Source of the DNA: Streptomyces sp. NBC_01260
Lineage (GTDB): Bacteria > Actinomycetota > Actinomycetes > Streptomycetales > Streptomycetaceae
Direction of reading: 5' to 3'
DNA: 64,000 nucleotides
Assembly (NCBI RefSeq): GCF_036226405.1
Contig: NZ_CP108464.1
Span: 3,348,001 to 3,412,000, forward strand
A program made the position numbers and the translations under genes. The notes below the pieces were generated by a model. That model saw nothing but the letters and a program-made list of their open reading frames with translations. It did not search any database and had not been told where the DNA came from. Position 1 is the stretch's first letter, and the number at the start of each line of letters is the position of its first letter. This document shows, piece by piece, positions 10,014-20,802 of this stretch.

Positions 10014-12517
10014 GCTCGCACCTCCGGTGTGACGTCGGGAGTACCCGGTGCGGCGGGACCGATCCGCACCAGACCGCCGGGCCGGGCGCCGGTACCGGCC
10101 GGCACACCCCGTCCGACGGAGTTCAGCGGCACCCAGACCACCCGGTCCGGCATGTCGGTGACCTGGAGCGGGAGTTCGACACTGCCCGCCGGGCCGCTGA
10201 CGGCCAGCAGATCGCCGTCCTTGACGCCGGTCTCGGCGGCGGTGACGGCGGAGAGCCGGGCGACCGCGGCGTGCCGCGTCCCGGCCAGCGCCGTATCGCC
10301 CTCCTGGAGCCGGCCCAGGTCCAGCAGCAGCCGGTGGCCCGCCAGGACCGCCTCGCCGTCGCCGGGCCGGGGCAGCGGCTGGGCCGGCTCGCGCGGGTCG
10401 TCCGCGTGCGTGCCCTGCCAGCCGCCCAGCCGGTCCAGCTCGCGGCGTACGGACTTCAGGTCCGGCAGCGCGAAGTGGACGTCGAGCGCGTCGGCCAGCA
10501 TGTGCAGCACCCGGGCGTCGCCCGGCGCGAGGGTCCGGGTCATCTGCTCCGGCTTCAGCGCGGCCTCGAACATCCGCGCCCTGCCCTCCCAGTTGAGGAA
10601 GGTGCCGGACTTCTCGGCGACCGCGGCCACCGGGAACACCACATCGGCGCGGTCGGTGACCTCGCTGGGGCGGAGCTCCAGCGAGACCAGGAAGCCGACC
10701 CGGTCCAGGGCCTCCAGGGCCCGGTGCGGATCGGGCAGGTCCGCGGTCTCGACCCCGGCGACGAGCAGCGCGCCCAGTTCGCCGGTGGCCGCGGCCTCGA
10801 TGATCTGGCCGGTGTCGCGGCCGAACCGGGACGGGAGTTCGGCGACGCCCCAGACGGCCGCCACCTCGTCCCGGGCCCGCGGGTCGGTGGACGGGCGGCC
10901 GCCGGGCAGCAGCGACGGGAGTGCGCCCGCCTCCACCGCGCCGCGTTCGCCGGCCCGCCGGGGAATCCACACCAGGGTGGCACCGGTGGCGGTCGCGGCC
11001 CGTACCGCGGCGGTCGGACCGCCCGGCACGCCGGCCAGTCGCTCCCCCACCACGATCAGGGCGCCCGCACCGCGCAGCGCCTCGGCCGCGGCCGCGCCGT
11101 CGCCGTCCAGGCCGACACCGCCCGCGATCGCGTCCAGCCACTCCGTCTCGGTACCGGGGGCGGCGGGCAGCAGCGTGCCGCCCGCCTTCGTGAGCCCGCG
11201 GGTGGCGTGCGAGGCGACGGCGAAGGTGCGCTGGCCGTGGTTGCGGTGGGCCTTGCGCAGCCGCAGGAAGACGCCGGGCGCCTCCTCCTCGGACTCGAAG
11301 CCGACCAGCAGCACGGCCGGGGCCTTCTCCAGCGAGGTGTACGTGACCCCGCCGCCGTCCAGATCGCGTCCGCGCCCGGCGACGCGGGCGGCCAGGAAGT
11401 CGCCCTCCTCGCTGCTGTGCACCCGGGCCCGGAAGTCGATGTCGTTGGTGCCCAGGGCGATCCGGGCGAACTTGCTGTACGCGTAGGCGTCCTCGACGGT
11501 CAGCCGGCCGCCCGTGAGGACCCCGGCCCGGCCGCGTGCGGCCAGGAGTCCGGCGGCGGCCGCCGCCAGGGCCTCGGGCCAGCTCGCCGGTTCCAGCTCA
11601 CCGGCCTCGTTGCGTACCAGCGGTGTGGTGAGCCGGTCGCGCTGCTGCGCGTAGCGGAAGCCGAAGCGGCCCTTGTCGCAGAGCCACTCCTCGTTGACCT
11701 CGGGGTCGTTGGAGGCGAGCCGCCGCATGACCTTGCCGCGCCGGTGGTCGGTGCGGGTGGCGCAGCCGCCCGCGCAGTGCTCGCACACCGAGTGCGAGGA
11801 GACCAGGTCGAAGGGGCGGGAGCGGAACCGGTACGCCGCCGAGGTCAGTGCCCCGACGGGGCAGATCTGGATGGTGTTGCCGGAGAAGTACGACTCGAAC
11901 GGGTCGCCCTCGCCGGTGCCGACCTGCTGCAGCGCGCCGCGCTCGAGCAGCTCGATCATCGGGTCGCCCGCCACCTGGTTGGAGAACCGGGTGCAGCGGG
12001 CGCAGAGCACGCACCGCTCACGGTCCAGCAGCACCTGGGTGGAGATCGGGACGGGCTTTTCGAAGGTGCGCTTCTTGCCGTCGAAGCGTGAGTCGGTGTC
12101 GCCGTGCGACATCGCCTGGTTCTGCAGGGGGCACTCGCCGCCCTTGTCGCAGACGGGGCAGTCCAGCGGATGGTTGATCAGCAGCAGCTCCATCACGCCC
12201 TTCTGCGCCTTCTCGGCGACGGGCGAGGTGATCTGCGACTTGACGACCATGCCGTCGGTGCAGGTGATGGTGCAGGACGCCATCGGCTTGCGCTGGCCCT
12301 CGACCTCGACGATGCACTGGCGGCAGGCGCCGGCCGGGTCGAGGAGCGGGTGGTCGCAGAAGCGCGGGATCTCGATGCCGAGGAGTTCGGCGGCCCGGAT
12401 GACCAGGGTGCCCTTGGGCACGCTGATCTCGATGCCGTCGATGGTCAGCGTGACGAGGTCCTCGGGCGGGAGAGCCGCCTCGCCGCCCCCGGAGGGCGCA
12501 CTCGTGGTGACTGTCAT
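10010..12517 (-). CDS. nuoG: NADH-quinone oxidoreductase subunit G
   Basis: Large iron-sulfur subunit of the NADH module, 835 aa. The N-terminal 2Fe-2S ferredoxin domain shows [21 protein letters not shown] and SCTITC. A His/Cys cluster region ([17 protein letters not shown]) and 4Fe-4S motifs ([16 protein letters not shown]) follow. The C-terminal half is a molybdopterin-oxidoreductase-like fold without catalytic cofactor residues that I can recognise. Four-nt overlaps with nuoF and nuoH. Confidence 0.95.
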   Translation of the reverse strand: MTVTTSAPSGGGEAALPPEDLVTLTIDGIEISVPKGTLVIRAAELLGIEIPRFCDHPLLDPAGACRQCIVEVEGQRKPMASCTITCTDGMVVKSQITSPVAEKAQKGVMELLLINHPLDCPVCDKGGECPLQNQAMSHGDTDSRFDGKKRTFEKPVPISTQVLLDRERCVLCARCTRFSNQVAGDPMIELLERGALQQVGTGEGDPFESYFSGNTIQICPVGALTSAAYRFRSRPFDLVSSHSVCEHCAGGCATRTDHRRGKVMRRLASNDPEVNEEWLCDKGRFGFRYAQQRDRLTTPLVRNEAGELEPASWPEALAAAAAGLLAARGRAGVLTGGRLTVEDAYAYSKFARIALGTNDIDFRARVHSSEEGDFLAARVAGRGRDLDGGGVTYTSLEKAPAVLLVGFESEEEAPGVFLRLRKAHRNHGQRTFAVASHATRGLTKAGGTLLPAAPGTETEWLDAIAGGVGLDGDGAAAAEALRGAGALIVVGERLAGVPGGPTAAVRAATATGATLVWIPRRAGERGAVEAGALPSLLPGGRPSTDPRARDEVAAVWGVAELPSRFGRDTGQIIEAAATGELGALLVAGVETADLPDPHRALEALDRVGFLVSLELRPSEVTDRADVVFPVAAVAEKSGTFLNWEGRARMFEAALKPEQMTRTLAPGDARVLHMLADALDVHFALPDLKSVRRELDRLGGWQGTHADDPREPAQPLPRPGDGEAVLAGHRLLLDLGRLQEGDTALAGTRHAAVARLSAVTAAETGVKDGDLLAVSGPAGSVELPLQVTDMPDRVVWVPLNSVGRGVPAGTGARPGGLVRIGPAAPGTPDVTPEVRA

Positions 12518-13878
12518 GCGTTCACCCCCCGGTGAGCGTTCTTGTCGTCGGCCCAGACGGTCGACTTGGCGGGATCGAAGGGGCAGCCCTTGCCCGTGAT
12601 GTGCTGCTCGTACTCCTCGCGGAAGTACTTGAGCGAGGAGAAGATCGGCGAGGCGGCGCCGTCACCGAGGGCGCAGAACGACTTGCCGTTGATGTTGTCG
12701 GCGATGTCGTTCAGCTTGTCGAGGTCGGACATCTGTCCCTTGCCGGCCTCGATGTCGCGGAGCAGCTGGACGAGCCAGTAGGTGCCCTCACGGCACGGCG
12801 TGCACTTGCCGCAGGACTCGTGGGCGTAGAACTCGGTCCACCGGGTGACGGCCCGCACGACGCAGGTCGTCTCGTCGAAGCACTGGAGCGCCTTGGTGCC
12901 GAGCATGGAACCGGCGGCACCGACGCCCTCGTAGTCGAGGGGCACGTCGAGGTGCTCCTCGGTGAACATCGGGGTGGAGGAGCCGCCCGGGGTCCAGAAC
13001 TTGAGCCGGTGGCCGGGGCGCATACCGCCGCTGATGTCGAGGAGCTGGCGCAGTGTGACGCCGAGCGGGGCCTCGTACTGGCCGGGCCCCGAGACGTGTC
13101 CGCTGAGCGAGTAGAGCGTGAAGCCCGGGGACTTCTCGCTGCCCATCGACTTGAACCAGTCCTTGCCCTTGTTCAGGATCGCGGGAACCGAGGCGATGGA
13201 CTCGACGTTGTTCACCACAGTGGGGCAGGCGTACAGACCGGCGACCGCGGGGAAGGGCGGCCGGAGCCGGGGCTGGCCGCGCCGTCCTTCGAGCGAGTCG
13301 AGCAGCGCGGTCTCCTCACCGCAGATGTACGCGCCGGCGCCCGCGTGCACGGTGAGTTCCAGATCGAGTCCGGAGCCCATGATGTCCGTACCGAGGTAGC
13401 CCGCCTCGTACGCCTCGCGCACGGCCTCGTGCAGCCGCCGCAGTACGGGGACGACTTCGCCGCGCAGGTAGATGAAGGCGTGCGAGGAGCGGATCGCGTA
13501 GCAGGCGATCACGATGCCTTCGATGAGGCTGTGCGGGTTGGCGAAGAGGAGCGGGATGTCCTTGCAGGTCCCGGGCTCCGACTCGTCGGCGTTGACCACC
13601 AGGTAGTGCGGTTTGCCGTCGCCCTGCGGGATGAACTGCCACTTCATCCCGGTGGGGAAGCCCGCGCCGCCGCGGCCGCGCAGACCGGAGTCCTTGACGT
13701 ACGCGATGAGGTCGTCCGGGGTCATGGCGAGGGCCTTGCGCAGTCCCTCGTACCCCTCGTGGCGGCGGTAGGTCTCCAGGGTCCAGGATTCGGGCTCGTC
13801 CCAGAAGGCGGACAGGACCGGTGCCAGAAGCTTCTCGGGACTGGTCCCGTTCTTGTCGATTTCGGCGGCCAACGTCAT
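12514..13878 (-). CDS. nuoF: NADH-quinone oxidoreductase subunit F
   Basis: NADH- and FMN-binding subunit with cluster N3, about 454 aa. Shows the glycine-rich FMN site [13 protein letters not shown], the NADH-site region [19 protein letters not shown] and the 4Fe-4S motif [12 protein letters not shown]. The codons GTG-ATG at 13881/13878 both follow GAGGAGGGGGA. ATG 13878 (TGATG overlap with the nuoE stop) is preferred; GTG 13881 would add one residue. Confidence 0.95.
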   Translation of the reverse strand: MTLAAEIDKNGTSPEKLLAPVLSAFWDEPESWTLETYRRHEGYEGLRKALAMTPDDLIAYVKDSGLRGRGGAGFPTGMKWQFIPQGDGKPHYLVVNADESEPGTCKDIPLLFANPHSLIEGIVIACYAIRSSHAFIYLRGEVVPVLRRLHEAVREAYEAGYLGTDIMGSGLDLELTVHAGAGAYICGEETALLDSLEGRRGQPRLRPPFPAVAGLYACPTVVNNVESIASVPAILNKGKDWFKSMGSEKSPGFTLYSLSGHVSGPGQYEAPLGVTLRQLLDISGGMRPGHRLKFWTPGGSSTPMFTEEHLDVPLDYEGVGAAGSMLGTKALQCFDETTCVVRAVTRWTEFYAHESCGKCTPCREGTYWLVQLLRDIEAGKGQMSDLDKLNDIADNINGKSFCALGDGAASPIFSSLKYFREEYEQHITGKGCPFDPAKSTVWADDKNAHRGVNA

Positions 13879-14741
13879 CACTCCCCCTCCTCGGCGGCGG
13901 GACCGGCCGGGTGGTCCGGGTCGGATGCCGAGGTCTGCTGTGGTGCGTCGTGGGAGCTGAGGTGCTCGGCGCCCTTGTGCGGTTCGTCGCGCGGGGCTTG
14001 GTCGCGCGGGGTCTCACCACGCGGGGAGACCACCCGCGGCTGTCCGGTGGCCTCGCCCTTGGCCAGCTTCAGGCCGATCAGCGAGGCGGGTCCGGCACCG
14101 CCGGTGGCCTGGACGGCGCCGGGGCGCTCGTCGGGGAAACCGGCCAGTATCCGGGCGGTCTCCTTGTACGAGCACAGCGGGGCGCCGCGGGTCGGCTCGA
14201 CGGTGCGGCCGGCGATCAGGTCGTCGACCAGCTGCGTCGCGCTCTCGGGCGTCTGGTTGTCGAAGAACTCCCAGTTCACCATCACGACGGGCGCGAAGTC
14301 GCAGGCCGCGTTGCACTCGATGTGTTCGAGGGTGACCTTGCCGTCCTCGGTCGTCTCGTCGTTGCCGACGCCGAGGTGGTCCTTGAGCCGGTCGAAGATC
14401 GCGTCGCCGCCCATCACCGCGCAGAGCGTGTTGGTGCAGACGCCGACCTGGTAGTCGCCGCTCGGCCTGCGGCGGTACATCGTGTAGAAGGTGGCGACCG
14501 CGGTGACCTCGGCGGTGGTGAGGCCGAGCAGCTCGGCGCAGAACGCCATGCCCGTACGGGAGACGTACCCCTCCTCCGACTGCACGAGGTGCAGCAGCGG
14601 CAGCAGCGCGGAGCGGCTGCCGGGGTAGCGGGCGATCACCTCCTTCGCATCCGCTTCGAGCCTGGCGCGCACCTCGGCCGGGTAGGCGGGGGCGGGGAGC
14701 TGCGGCATCCCCAGACTGACTTCGCTGCGTGCTTCGGTCAC
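13878..14741 (-). CDS. nuoE: NADH-quinone oxidoreductase subunit E
   Basis: Thioredoxin-fold 2Fe-2S (N1a) subunit, 287 aa from the GTG at 14741, which overlaps the nuoD stop (GTGA). Cluster ligands are in CTNTLC and CNAACDFAP. The core ends near residue 200. The remaining ~85 residues form a low-complexity tail rich in Pro, Arg, Asp and His with a repeated [13 protein letters not shown] pattern, longer than classical NuoE (about 165-240 aa). The tail's role is unknown. Confidence 0.94.
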   Translation of the reverse strand: MTEARSEVSLGMPQLPAPAYPAEVRARLEADAKEVIARYPGSRSALLPLLHLVQSEEGYVSRTGMAFCAELLGLTTAEVTAVATFYTMYRRRPSGDYQVGVCTNTLCAVMGGDAIFDRLKDHLGVGNDETTEDGKVTLEHIECNAACDFAPVVMVNWEFFDNQTPESATQLVDDLIAGRTVEPTRGAPLCSYKETARILAGFPDERPGAVQATGGAGPASLIGLKLAKGEATGQPRVVSPRGETPRDQAPRDEPHKGAEHLSSHDAPQQTSASDPDHPAGPAAEEGE

Positions 14742-16060
14742 CGGTCGACGCCTCCCATCACGGGGTCGAGGGATGCGACGGCGACGATGACGTCGGCCAC
14801 CTGGCCGCCCTCGCACATCGCCGCCATGGCCTGGAGATTGGTGAAGGACGGGTCACGGAAGTGGACCCGGTAGGGGCGGGTGCCGCCGTCCGAGACGACG
14901 TGCACGCCGAGTTCGCCCTTGGGCGACTCGACCGCGGTGTACGCCTGCCCGGCCGGGACCCGGAAGCCCTCGGTCACCAGCTTGAAGTGGTGGATCAGGG
15001 CCTCCATGGAGGTGCCCATGATCTTCCTGATGTGGTCGAGCGAGTTGCCGAGCCCGTCCGGTCCGAGCGCGAGCTGCGCGGGCCAGGCGATCTTCTTGTC
15101 GGCGACCATGACCGGGCCGGGGGCCAGCCGGTCGATGCACTGCTCGACGATCCGCAGCGACTGGCGCATCTCCTCGAGACGGATGAGGAAGCGGCCGTAG
15201 GCGTCGCAGCTGTCCGCCGTGGGGACGTCGAACTCGTAGTCCTCGTACCCGCAGTAGGGATCGGTCTTGCGCAGGTCGTGCGGGAGTCCGGCGGAGCGCA
15301 GGACGGGACCGGTGGCGCCGAGCGCCATGCAGCCGCTCAGGTCGAGGTAGCCGACGTCCTGCATACGGGCCTTGAAGATGGGGTTGCCGGTGGCGAGCTT
15401 GTCGTACTCCGGCAGGTTCTTCTTCATGGTCTTCACGAACTCGCGCAGCTGGTCGACCGCGCCCGGGGGCAGGTCCTGCGCGAGTCCGCCGGGCCGGACG
15501 AACGCGTGGTTCATCCGCAGGCCGGTGATCAGCTCGAAGAGATCGAGAACGAGTTCACGGTCGCGGAAGCCGTAGATCATGATCGTCGTGGCGCCGAGCT
15601 CCATGCCGCCGGTGGCGATGCACACCAGGTGCGAGGAGATCCGGTTGAGCTCCATCAGCAGCACGCGCAGGACGGTGGCCCGGTCGGGGATCTGGTCCTC
15701 GATGCCGAGGAGCTTCTCCACCCCCAGGCAGTACGCCGTCTCGTTGAAGAACGGCGTCAGGTAGTCCATGCGCGTGACGAAGGTGGTGCCCTGCGTCCAG
15801 TTCCGGAATTCGAGGTTCTTCTCGATGCCGGTGTGGAGGTAGCCGATGCCGCAGCGGGCCTCGGTGACGGTCTCGCCGTCGATCTCCAGGATCAGCCGGA
15901 GCACGCCGTGCGTGGACGGGTGCTGGGGGCCCATGTTGACGATGATGCGCTCGTCGTCGGAGGCGGCCGCCGACTGGACGACCTCGTCCCAGTCGCCGCC
16001 GGTGACTGTATATACAGTCCCCTCGGTCGTCGCACGGGGTGTCGCGTGGGGAGTGGTCAT
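14738..16060 (-). CDS. nuoD: NADH-quinone oxidoreductase subunit D
   Basis: 49-kDa-type subunit forming the quinone reduction site with NuoB, 440 aa. Contains [33 protein letters not shown] [14 protein letters not shown] and the C-terminal DPVMGGVDR typical of NuoD. Its ATG overlaps the nuoC stop by one base (TGATG). An unusual AT-rich 16-bp palindrome lies in codons 14-19 (see findings). Confidence 0.95.
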   Translation of the reverse strand: MTTPHATPRATTEGTVYTVTGGDWDEVVQSAAASDDERIIVNMGPQHPSTHGVLRLILEIDGETVTEARCGIGYLHTGIEKNLEFRNWTQGTTFVTRMDYLTPFFNETAYCLGVEKLLGIEDQIPDRATVLRVLLMELNRISSHLVCIATGGMELGATTIMIYGFRDRELVLDLFELITGLRMNHAFVRPGGLAQDLPPGAVDQLREFVKTMKKNLPEYDKLATGNPIFKARMQDVGYLDLSGCMALGATGPVLRSAGLPHDLRKTDPYCGYEDYEFDVPTADSCDAYGRFLIRLEEMRQSLRIVEQCIDRLAPGPVMVADKKIAWPAQLALGPDGLGNSLDHIRKIMGTSMEALIHHFKLVTEGFRVPAGQAYTAVESPKGELGVHVVSDGGTRPYRVHFRDPSFTNLQAMAAMCEGGQVADVIVAVASLDPVMGGVDR

Positions 16061-16785
16061 CAGGAGTACGACCTCCGCTGGTCCGGAGCCGGGATCTGGG
16101 CGCCCTTGTACTCGACGGCGATGCCGCCGAGCGGGTAGTCCTTGCGCTGCGGGAAGCCCTGCCAGTCGTCCGGCATCATGATCCGGGTGAGGGCGGGATG
16201 CCCGTCGAAGATGAGCCCGAAGAAGTCGTAGGTCTCGCGCTCGTGCCAGTCGTTGGTCGGGTAGACCGCGACGAGGGACGGGACGTGCGGATCGCTGTCC
16301 GGTGCGGACACCTCCAGCCGGATGAGCCGGCCGTGGGTGAGGGAGCGCAGGTGGTAGACGGCGTGCAGCTCACGTCCCTTGTCACCGAGGAAGTGGACGC
16401 CGCTCACCCCCGTACAGAGCTCGAAGCGCAGCGCCGGGTCGTCGCGCAAGGTCCTGGCGACGGTGGGCAGGTGCTCGCGGGCGATGTGGAAGGTGAGCTC
16501 GCCGCGGTCCACGACGGTCTTCTCGATGGCGTTGTCCGGAAGGAGACCCTGTTCCTCCAGGGCCCCTTCGAGCTCGTCGGCCACCTCGTCGAACCAGCCG
16601 CCGTACGGGCGCGAGGTGGCGCCCGGCAGGGTGACCGTGCGGATGAGCCCGCCGTAGCCGGAGGTGTCGCCGCCGTTGTCGGCGCCGAACATGCCCTTGC
16701 GTACGCCGATGACCTCGCCGGTCTCGTCGCGCGGGGAGGGGACGCCGTTGGCGTTCCGCTCGCCCTGGTTGCCGTTCTCGCTCAC
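16060..16785 (-). CDS. nuoC: NADH-quinone oxidoreductase subunit C
   Basis: 30-kDa-type peripheral subunit, 241 aa, encoded separately from nuoD as in other actinobacteria. The family signature is present as [20 protein letters not shown] followed by [18 protein letters not shown]. The N-terminal ~45 residues are hydrophilic and not conserved in shorter homologues. Four-nt overlap with the nuoB stop; single-base overlap with nuoD. Confidence 0.95.
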   Translation of the reverse strand: MSENGNQGERNANGVPSPRDETGEVIGVRKGMFGADNGGDTSGYGGLIRTVTLPGATSRPYGGWFDEVADELEGALEEQGLLPDNAIEKTVVDRGELTFHIAREHLPTVARTLRDDPALRFELCTGVSGVHFLGDKGRELHAVYHLRSLTHGRLIRLEVSAPDSDPHVPSLVAVYPTNDWHERETYDFFGLIFDGHPALTRIMMPDDWQGFPQRKDYPLGGIAVEYKGAQIPAPDQRRSYS

Positions 16786-17336
16786 CGGAGCAGCCCCTTC
16801 ATCTCGATCAGGGGCAGTGCGTTGAGCGCCGCTTCCTCCGCCTCGCGGGCGGCCTCCTCCGCGTTGACCCCGAGCTTGGAGCCCTGGATCTTCTGGTGGA
16901 GCTTGAGGATCGCGTCGATCAGCATCTCGGGACGCGGTGGGCAGCCCGGCAAATAGATATCAACCGGGACAATGTGATCAACACCCTGAACAATGGCGTA
17001 ATTATTGAACATACCGCCCGATGACGCGCAAACCCCCATGGAGATGACCCACTTGGGGTTCGGCATCTGGTCATAGACCTGCCGCAGGACGGGCGCCATC
17101 TTCTGGCTGACCCGCCCCGCCACGATCATCAGGTCCGCCTGCCGCGGCGATCCGCGGAAGACCTCCATCCCGAACCGGGCCAGGTCGTAGCGCCCGGCCC
17201 CGGTCGTCATCATCTCGATGGCGCAGCAGGCGAGGCCGAAGGTGGCGGGGAATACGGACGACTTCCGTACCCAGCCGGCGGCCTGCTCGACAGTGGTCAG
17301 CACGAAGCCGCTGGGCAGCTTCTCTTCGAGTCCCAT
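16782..17336 (-). CDS. nuoB: NADH-quinone oxidoreductase subunit B
   Basis: PSST-type subunit binding cluster N2, the last iron-sulfur centre before quinone; 184 aa. The adjacent-cysteine motif [17 protein letters not shown] and the distal ligands [15 protein letters not shown] and [10 protein letters not shown] are all present. About 33 codons between 16937 and 17040, covering the distal ligands, use A/T-ending codons far more than the rest of the operon (see findings). Confidence 0.96.
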   Translation of the reverse strand: MGLEEKLPSGFVLTTVEQAAGWVRKSSVFPATFGLACCAIEMMTTGAGRYDLARFGMEVFRGSPRQADLMIVAGRVSQKMAPVLRQVYDQMPNPKWVISMGVCASSGGMFNNYAIVQGVDHIVPVDIYLPGCPPRPEMLIDAILKLHQKIQGSKLGVNAEEAAREAEEAALNALPLIEMKGLLR

Positions 17337-17354
17337 GGTGTGCCCCTCAGCCCC

Positions 17355-17714
17355 TCAGTCCCATTCCAGGCCGCCGCGACGCCATACATACGCATAGGCG
17401 ACGAAGACGGTGAGCACGAAGAGCAGCATCTCGACGAGCCCGAAAATCCCCAGGGCGTCGAAGGTGACCGCCCAGGGATAGAGGAAGACGATCTCGATGT
17501 CGAAGACGATGAAGAGCATCGCCGTCAGGTAGTACTTGATCGGGAAGCGGCCGCCTCCGGCTGGAGTGGGGGTGGGTTCGATACCGCACTCGTACGCTTC
17601 GAGCTTTGCCCGGTTGTACCGCTTGGGGCCGATAAGCGTGGCGCTGACCACGGAGAAGATCGCAAACCCTGCCCCGAGGGCGCCGAGCACGAGGATGGGC
17701 GCGTAGGCATTCAC
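17355..17714 (-). CDS. nuoA: NADH-quinone oxidoreductase subunit A
   Basis: ND3-type membrane subunit, 119 aa, first gene of the nuo operon. Three hydrophobic helices and the conserved loop KLEAYECGIEPT, whose Cys sits near the quinone channel. The GTG start at 17714 follows AAGGAGCGAGGAG; an upstream ATG at 17756 has no ribosome-binding site. 18 nt separate it from nuoB. Confidence 0.93.
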   Translation of the reverse strand: MNAYAPILVLGALGAGFAIFSVVSATLIGPKRYNRAKLEAYECGIEPTPTPAGGGRFPIKYYLTAMLFIVFDIEIVFLYPWAVTFDALGIFGLVEMLLFVLTVFVAYAYVWRRGGLEWD

Positions 17715-18505
17715 GCTCCTCGCTCCTTCCAGTCGTCCTTGACCGTTGGACCGCATCGGGCAATCTGGCTCGCCACCTCACCAAGATCGTGCACATGTGA
17801 GGCAGTTCACAAGCCCGACTGCCCCGCATCCTATGCCCGCCATCCTGTGATCTGCGACACGGGGTGCGACAACGTCTTTGTGATCTCCACCACCTGACGA
17901 ACGATCATGAAGTCGGATGAGCGGTGATCTTCGTACACGAAGCGGCCGAGTGATCACGAGACGTGACATCCGGCCCCGTTACCGCTGGTCAAAGGGGTGT
18001 CGCTCTATCAAGCCGTGGCGGCTACAGCCAAATTGGCGATGGACGCGATGCGGTGATATAGGGATCTGCCCCACTCTGGGGCAAGCACGAGGCCATCCCG
18101 GGGCACGCGGGCGAGGGCCACGGGGAACGAAGTGGACGCATCCGGACACGCACCCCCTTCCGGGCGAATGGGTCATCGAGCGCCTTCGGTTCCGCACGCG
18201 CCCCACGCCTCTCGCGCGAGGTGCCCGTATGCCCGTCACCCCGAGACCATGCCGTGACCTGCGTCACTCGACCGACCCCGTCATATAAGCGGGCTTGGCC
18301 AACAGTGTGAACGGATGGTAAGTGACGGGCAATTCGGGCGTATTGCCGAAAACCCGTGATCACAGCCGTGATCACGTCCGCCCGATTTGCCCGTTACGGC
18401 GTCAATAAAGGCCACCGGAAAGCGGATTCACAGATTCCGGACGTAACTGTGTCGCAACACACGTTTCTTGATGGGACCCCTGAGGCCCTGATAGCGCTAG
18501 TACCC
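17715..18505. other. nuoA / nlpC divergent intergenic region
   Basis: 790 bases with no convincing gene between two divergent transcription units. It holds a Rex-like operator (17796-17811), three GTGATCAC palindromes (17950, 18357, 18368; the last two spaced 11 bp), a small hairpin TGCCCC-N5-GGGGCA near 18067, and an AT-rich TATAAG near 18284 that could be a -10 element for the rightward gene. Nothing recognisable as a tRNA or as a known riboswitch. Confidence 0.6.
17796..17811. promoter_or_regulatory. Rex (NADH/NAD+ redox repressor) operator-like site
   Basis: TGTGAGGCAGTTCACA, 82 nt upstream of the nuoA GTG. It matches the Rex consensus TGTGAAC-N3-TTCACA at 11 of 13 fixed positions and is a near-perfect inverted repeat (TGTGA/TTCACA). 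In Streptomyces coelicolor Rex is known to control respiratory genes including nuo, so position and target agree. Confidence 0.7.
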
Positions 18506-19342
18506 ATGTCCCACACCGCTCTCATACCCAGCCACCGGAAGCCCCGCCGAAACGCCTCGAAGACGGCGCTGCGAGCCGGAGTTGCCGGTGGCGTCCTCAG
18601 CACCATCGCGGTCGCAGGCGCTGCCGCTCCGGCCCAGGCCGAGCCGGTGACCCAGACCATCGAGATGCCCACCATCACGGCCGGGCTCTCCACCACCGTC
18701 GCGGCGTCCGCCGAGGCCACGCAGCAGGTCGCCCTGGACCTGGAGACGCAGGCCCAGGAGAACGCCGCAGCCACGACCGCCGCCAAGGCCGCCAAGAAGG
18801 CCAAGGCCGAGGCCGTCCGCAAGGCCGAGGCCAAGAAGAAGGCCGAGGCGGCCGCCAAGGCCAAGGCGGAGGCCGCCGAGCGCGCCTCCCGCACCGCCGA
18901 GCGCACGACGCTCAGCACCCCCTCGGGCTCCTCCTCGTCCGGTTCCTCGGTGTCGACCGCCTCGGCACCGGCCTCCTCCTCCGCCACGGGCTCCGCGGCC
19001 TCCGTCGTCTCGTTCGTGCAGATGCAGGTCGGCGACGCGTACGTCCCCGGCGGCACCGGCCCCAACTCGTGGGACTGCTCCGGCCTCGTCCAGGCCGCGT
19101 TCCGCACGGTGGGCGTCGACCTGCCGCGCGTCTCGCAGAGCCAGTCGACCGCGGGCACCCAGGTCGGGCTCGGCAACCTCCAGCCGGGCGACATCCTTTA
19201 CTGGGGCAGCGCGGGCAGCGCGTACCACGTCGGGGTCTACGTGGGCGGCGGCCAGTTCGTCGGCGCGCAGAACTCCTCCACCGGTGTGGTGCAGCGCCCC
19301 CTGGACTACGACATGCCGACCGGCGCGGTCCGCATCCTCTGA
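18506..19342 (+). CDS. Secreted NlpC/P60 peptidoglycan hydrolase
   Basis: 278 aa. An Arg/Lys-rich start and hydrophobic segment ending at Ala-rich APAQAEP form a signal peptide (about residues 1-45). Residues ~85-135 are a Lys/Ala/Glu-rich coiled coil, then a Ser-rich linker (~140-165). The C-terminal NlpC/P60 domain shows the nucleophile in NSWDCSGLVQAAF (Cys near 189) and His in SAYHVGVYVGGG (near 240). It probably cleaves peptide stems in peptidoglycan outside the membrane. The ATG at 18506 lacks a strong ribosome-binding site. It is monocistronic, ending in a hairpin at 19375. Confidence 0.88.
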   Translation: MSHTALIPSHRKPRRNASKTALRAGVAGGVLSTIAVAGAAAPAQAEPVTQTIEMPTITAGLSTTVAASAEATQQVALDLETQAQENAAATTAAKAAKKAKAEAVRKAEAKKKAEAAAKAKAEAAERASRTAERTTLSTPSGSSSSGSSVSTASAPASSSATGSAASVVSFVQMQVGDAYVPGGTGPNSWDCSGLVQAAFRTVGVDLPRVSQSQSTAGTQVGLGNLQPGDILYWGSAGSAYHVGVYVGGGQFVGAQNSSTGVVQRPLDYDMPTGAVRIL

Positions 19343-19374
19343 GTTCTCGGATTCACAAGCGCCTCGGCGCACAT

Positions 19375-19417
19375 CGAAGGGCCGTCGCTCCCCCGCTCGG
19401 GAGCCGCGGCCCTTCGG
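19375..19417 (+). terminator. Terminator after NlpC/P60 gene
   Basis: 18-nt arms (CGAAGGGCCGTCGCTCCC and GGGAGCCGCGGCCCTTCG) with two mismatches around a 7-nt loop, 33 nt after the stop codon. Confidence 0.75.
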
Positions 19418-19562
19418 CGTTTCCGGTCGGCGCCTGCGGCGGGAACGCGACCTCACCCCCGGCGGGCGACGTTGACGTCGCGAACCTGCCGGACACCGGC
19501 CGCGTGCGCTTGTGAACTGGAGCGAACAGCCCCCGCCCCAGCGAACACAGGACGGCCCCGCC

Positions 19563-20780
19563 ATGCCCACGACGGTCACCGCTGGCACCACCGGCACCAC
19601 TGGCACCTCAACCCGCACACGCTTACGCGGCTGGTGGGCCGTTTTCTCCATGACGCTGGCTCTGTTCGCCATCGTCACCACCGAGATCCTGCCCATCGGT
19701 CTGCTGACGCCGATCGGGGCCGAGTTCGGCGTCTCCGACGGCACAGCGGGCCTGATGATGACCATGCCGGGGCTCCTCGCCGCCGTCGCCGCCCCGACCG
19801 TGACCGTCGCGACGGCCCGCGTCGACCGCAGGCTGATGCTCTGCGCCCTCGTCCTGCTGCTCGCGGTGGCCAACTTCCTCACCGCTGCCGCGACGGCCTA
19901 CTGGCTGGTGCTGGTCGCCCGGGTGCTGGTCGGCATCACCATCGGCGGCTTCTGGTCGATCGGCGCCGGACTGGCCGGCCGGCTGGTCCGCCCGGCATCG
20001 ACGGGACGGGCGACGGCGGTCATCTTCTCGGCCGTACCCCTCGGTTCCGTCCTCGGCGTCCCCGCCGGCACGCTCATCGGTGATCTGGCGGGCTGGCGCA
20101 CCACGTTCGCGGCGATGGGGCTGCTGAGCACCGGCGCCCTGGCCCTGCTCCTCCTGACGCTCCCCGCCCTGCCCCCGGCCGGCGTCACCCGCCCCTCGGT
20201 GCTCCGCGCCCTGCTGCGCGGCACGGGCACCCGGTACGCCCTGCTGATGACGTTCCTCGTCGTACTGGCCCATTTCGCCGCGTACACCTATGTAACCCCC
20301 TTCCTGCGGCAGATCACCCGGGCCGATCCGGGACAGATCACCGGATACCTGCTGATCTACGGCGCCGCGGGGGTGGCCGGCAACTTCATCGGCGGCGCAC
20401 TGGTCACACGCGCCCCACGCCTCGCGTTCGGGACGGCCGCCGGGACGATCGCCGCCGCGACCGCGCTGCTGCCAGTCCTGGGCCGCGGCGATGCGGGCGC
20501 CCTCGCGCTGCTCATCGTCTGGGGACTCGGCTACGGCGCGGTCCCGGTCTGCTCCCAGACCTGGTTCGTCCGCGCCGCCCCGCGAACGCCCGAGGCCGCC
20601 ACGGTCCTGTTCACCGCGTCCTTCCAGGCCACACTGGCCGCCGGCGCGCTGGCCGGCGGCACGGTCGTCGACCACACCTCGCTCAGCGCGGTCATGTGGT
20701 GCGGGGCGGTGACGGCGGGTCTGGTGGTGCTCGTCGCGACAGCCTCCCGGAACGCGGGCACGCCTCCGCGGGACCATTGA
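19563..20780 (+). CDS. MFS transporter, drug:H+ antiporter-1 type
   Basis: 405 aa with about 12 hydrophobic segments. Signatures: N-terminal FAIVTTEILPIGLLTPIG and, at the end of helix 5, SAVPLGSVLGVPAGTLIGD, as in the DHA1 (AraJ/NepI/YdhP-like) exporters. Likely exports a small hydrophobic compound; substrate not predictable. ATG 19563 is preferred over the GTG at 19512, although neither has a strong ribosome-binding site. The 220 bases upstream hold the preceding terminator and a presumed promoter. Confidence 0.85.
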   Translation: MPTTVTAGTTGTTGTSTRTRLRGWWAVFSMTLALFAIVTTEILPIGLLTPIGAEFGVSDGTAGLMMTMPGLLAAVAAPTVTVATARVDRRLMLCALVLLLAVANFLTAAATAYWLVLVARVLVGITIGGFWSIGAGLAGRLVRPASTGRATAVIFSAVPLGSVLGVPAGTLIGDLAGWRTTFAAMGLLSTGALALLLLTLPALPPAGVTRPSVLRALLRGTGTRYALLMTFLVVLAHFAAYTYVTPFLRQITRADPGQITGYLLIYGAAGVAGNFIGGALVTRAPRLAFGTAAGTIAAATALLPVLGRGDAGALALLIVWGLGYGAVPVCSQTWFVRAAPRTPEAATVLFTASFQATLAAGALAGGTVVDHTSLSAVMWCGAVTAGLVVLVATASRNAGTPPRDH

Positions 20781-20802
20781 CGGCGCGGGCGCGTCCCCCG
20801 GT

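Noticed and set aside
16004..16019. LexA/SOS box
   Set aside because: It resembles CTGT...ACAG, but the spacing is 4 nt rather than 8, and actinobacterial LexA sites are GAAC-N4-GTTC.
18300..18505. c-di-AMP (ydaO-type) riboswitch upstream of the NlpC/P60 gene
   Set aside because: Such riboswitches control some Streptomyces wall hydrolases, but I could not find the conserved core sequences here. A covariance-model search would settle it.
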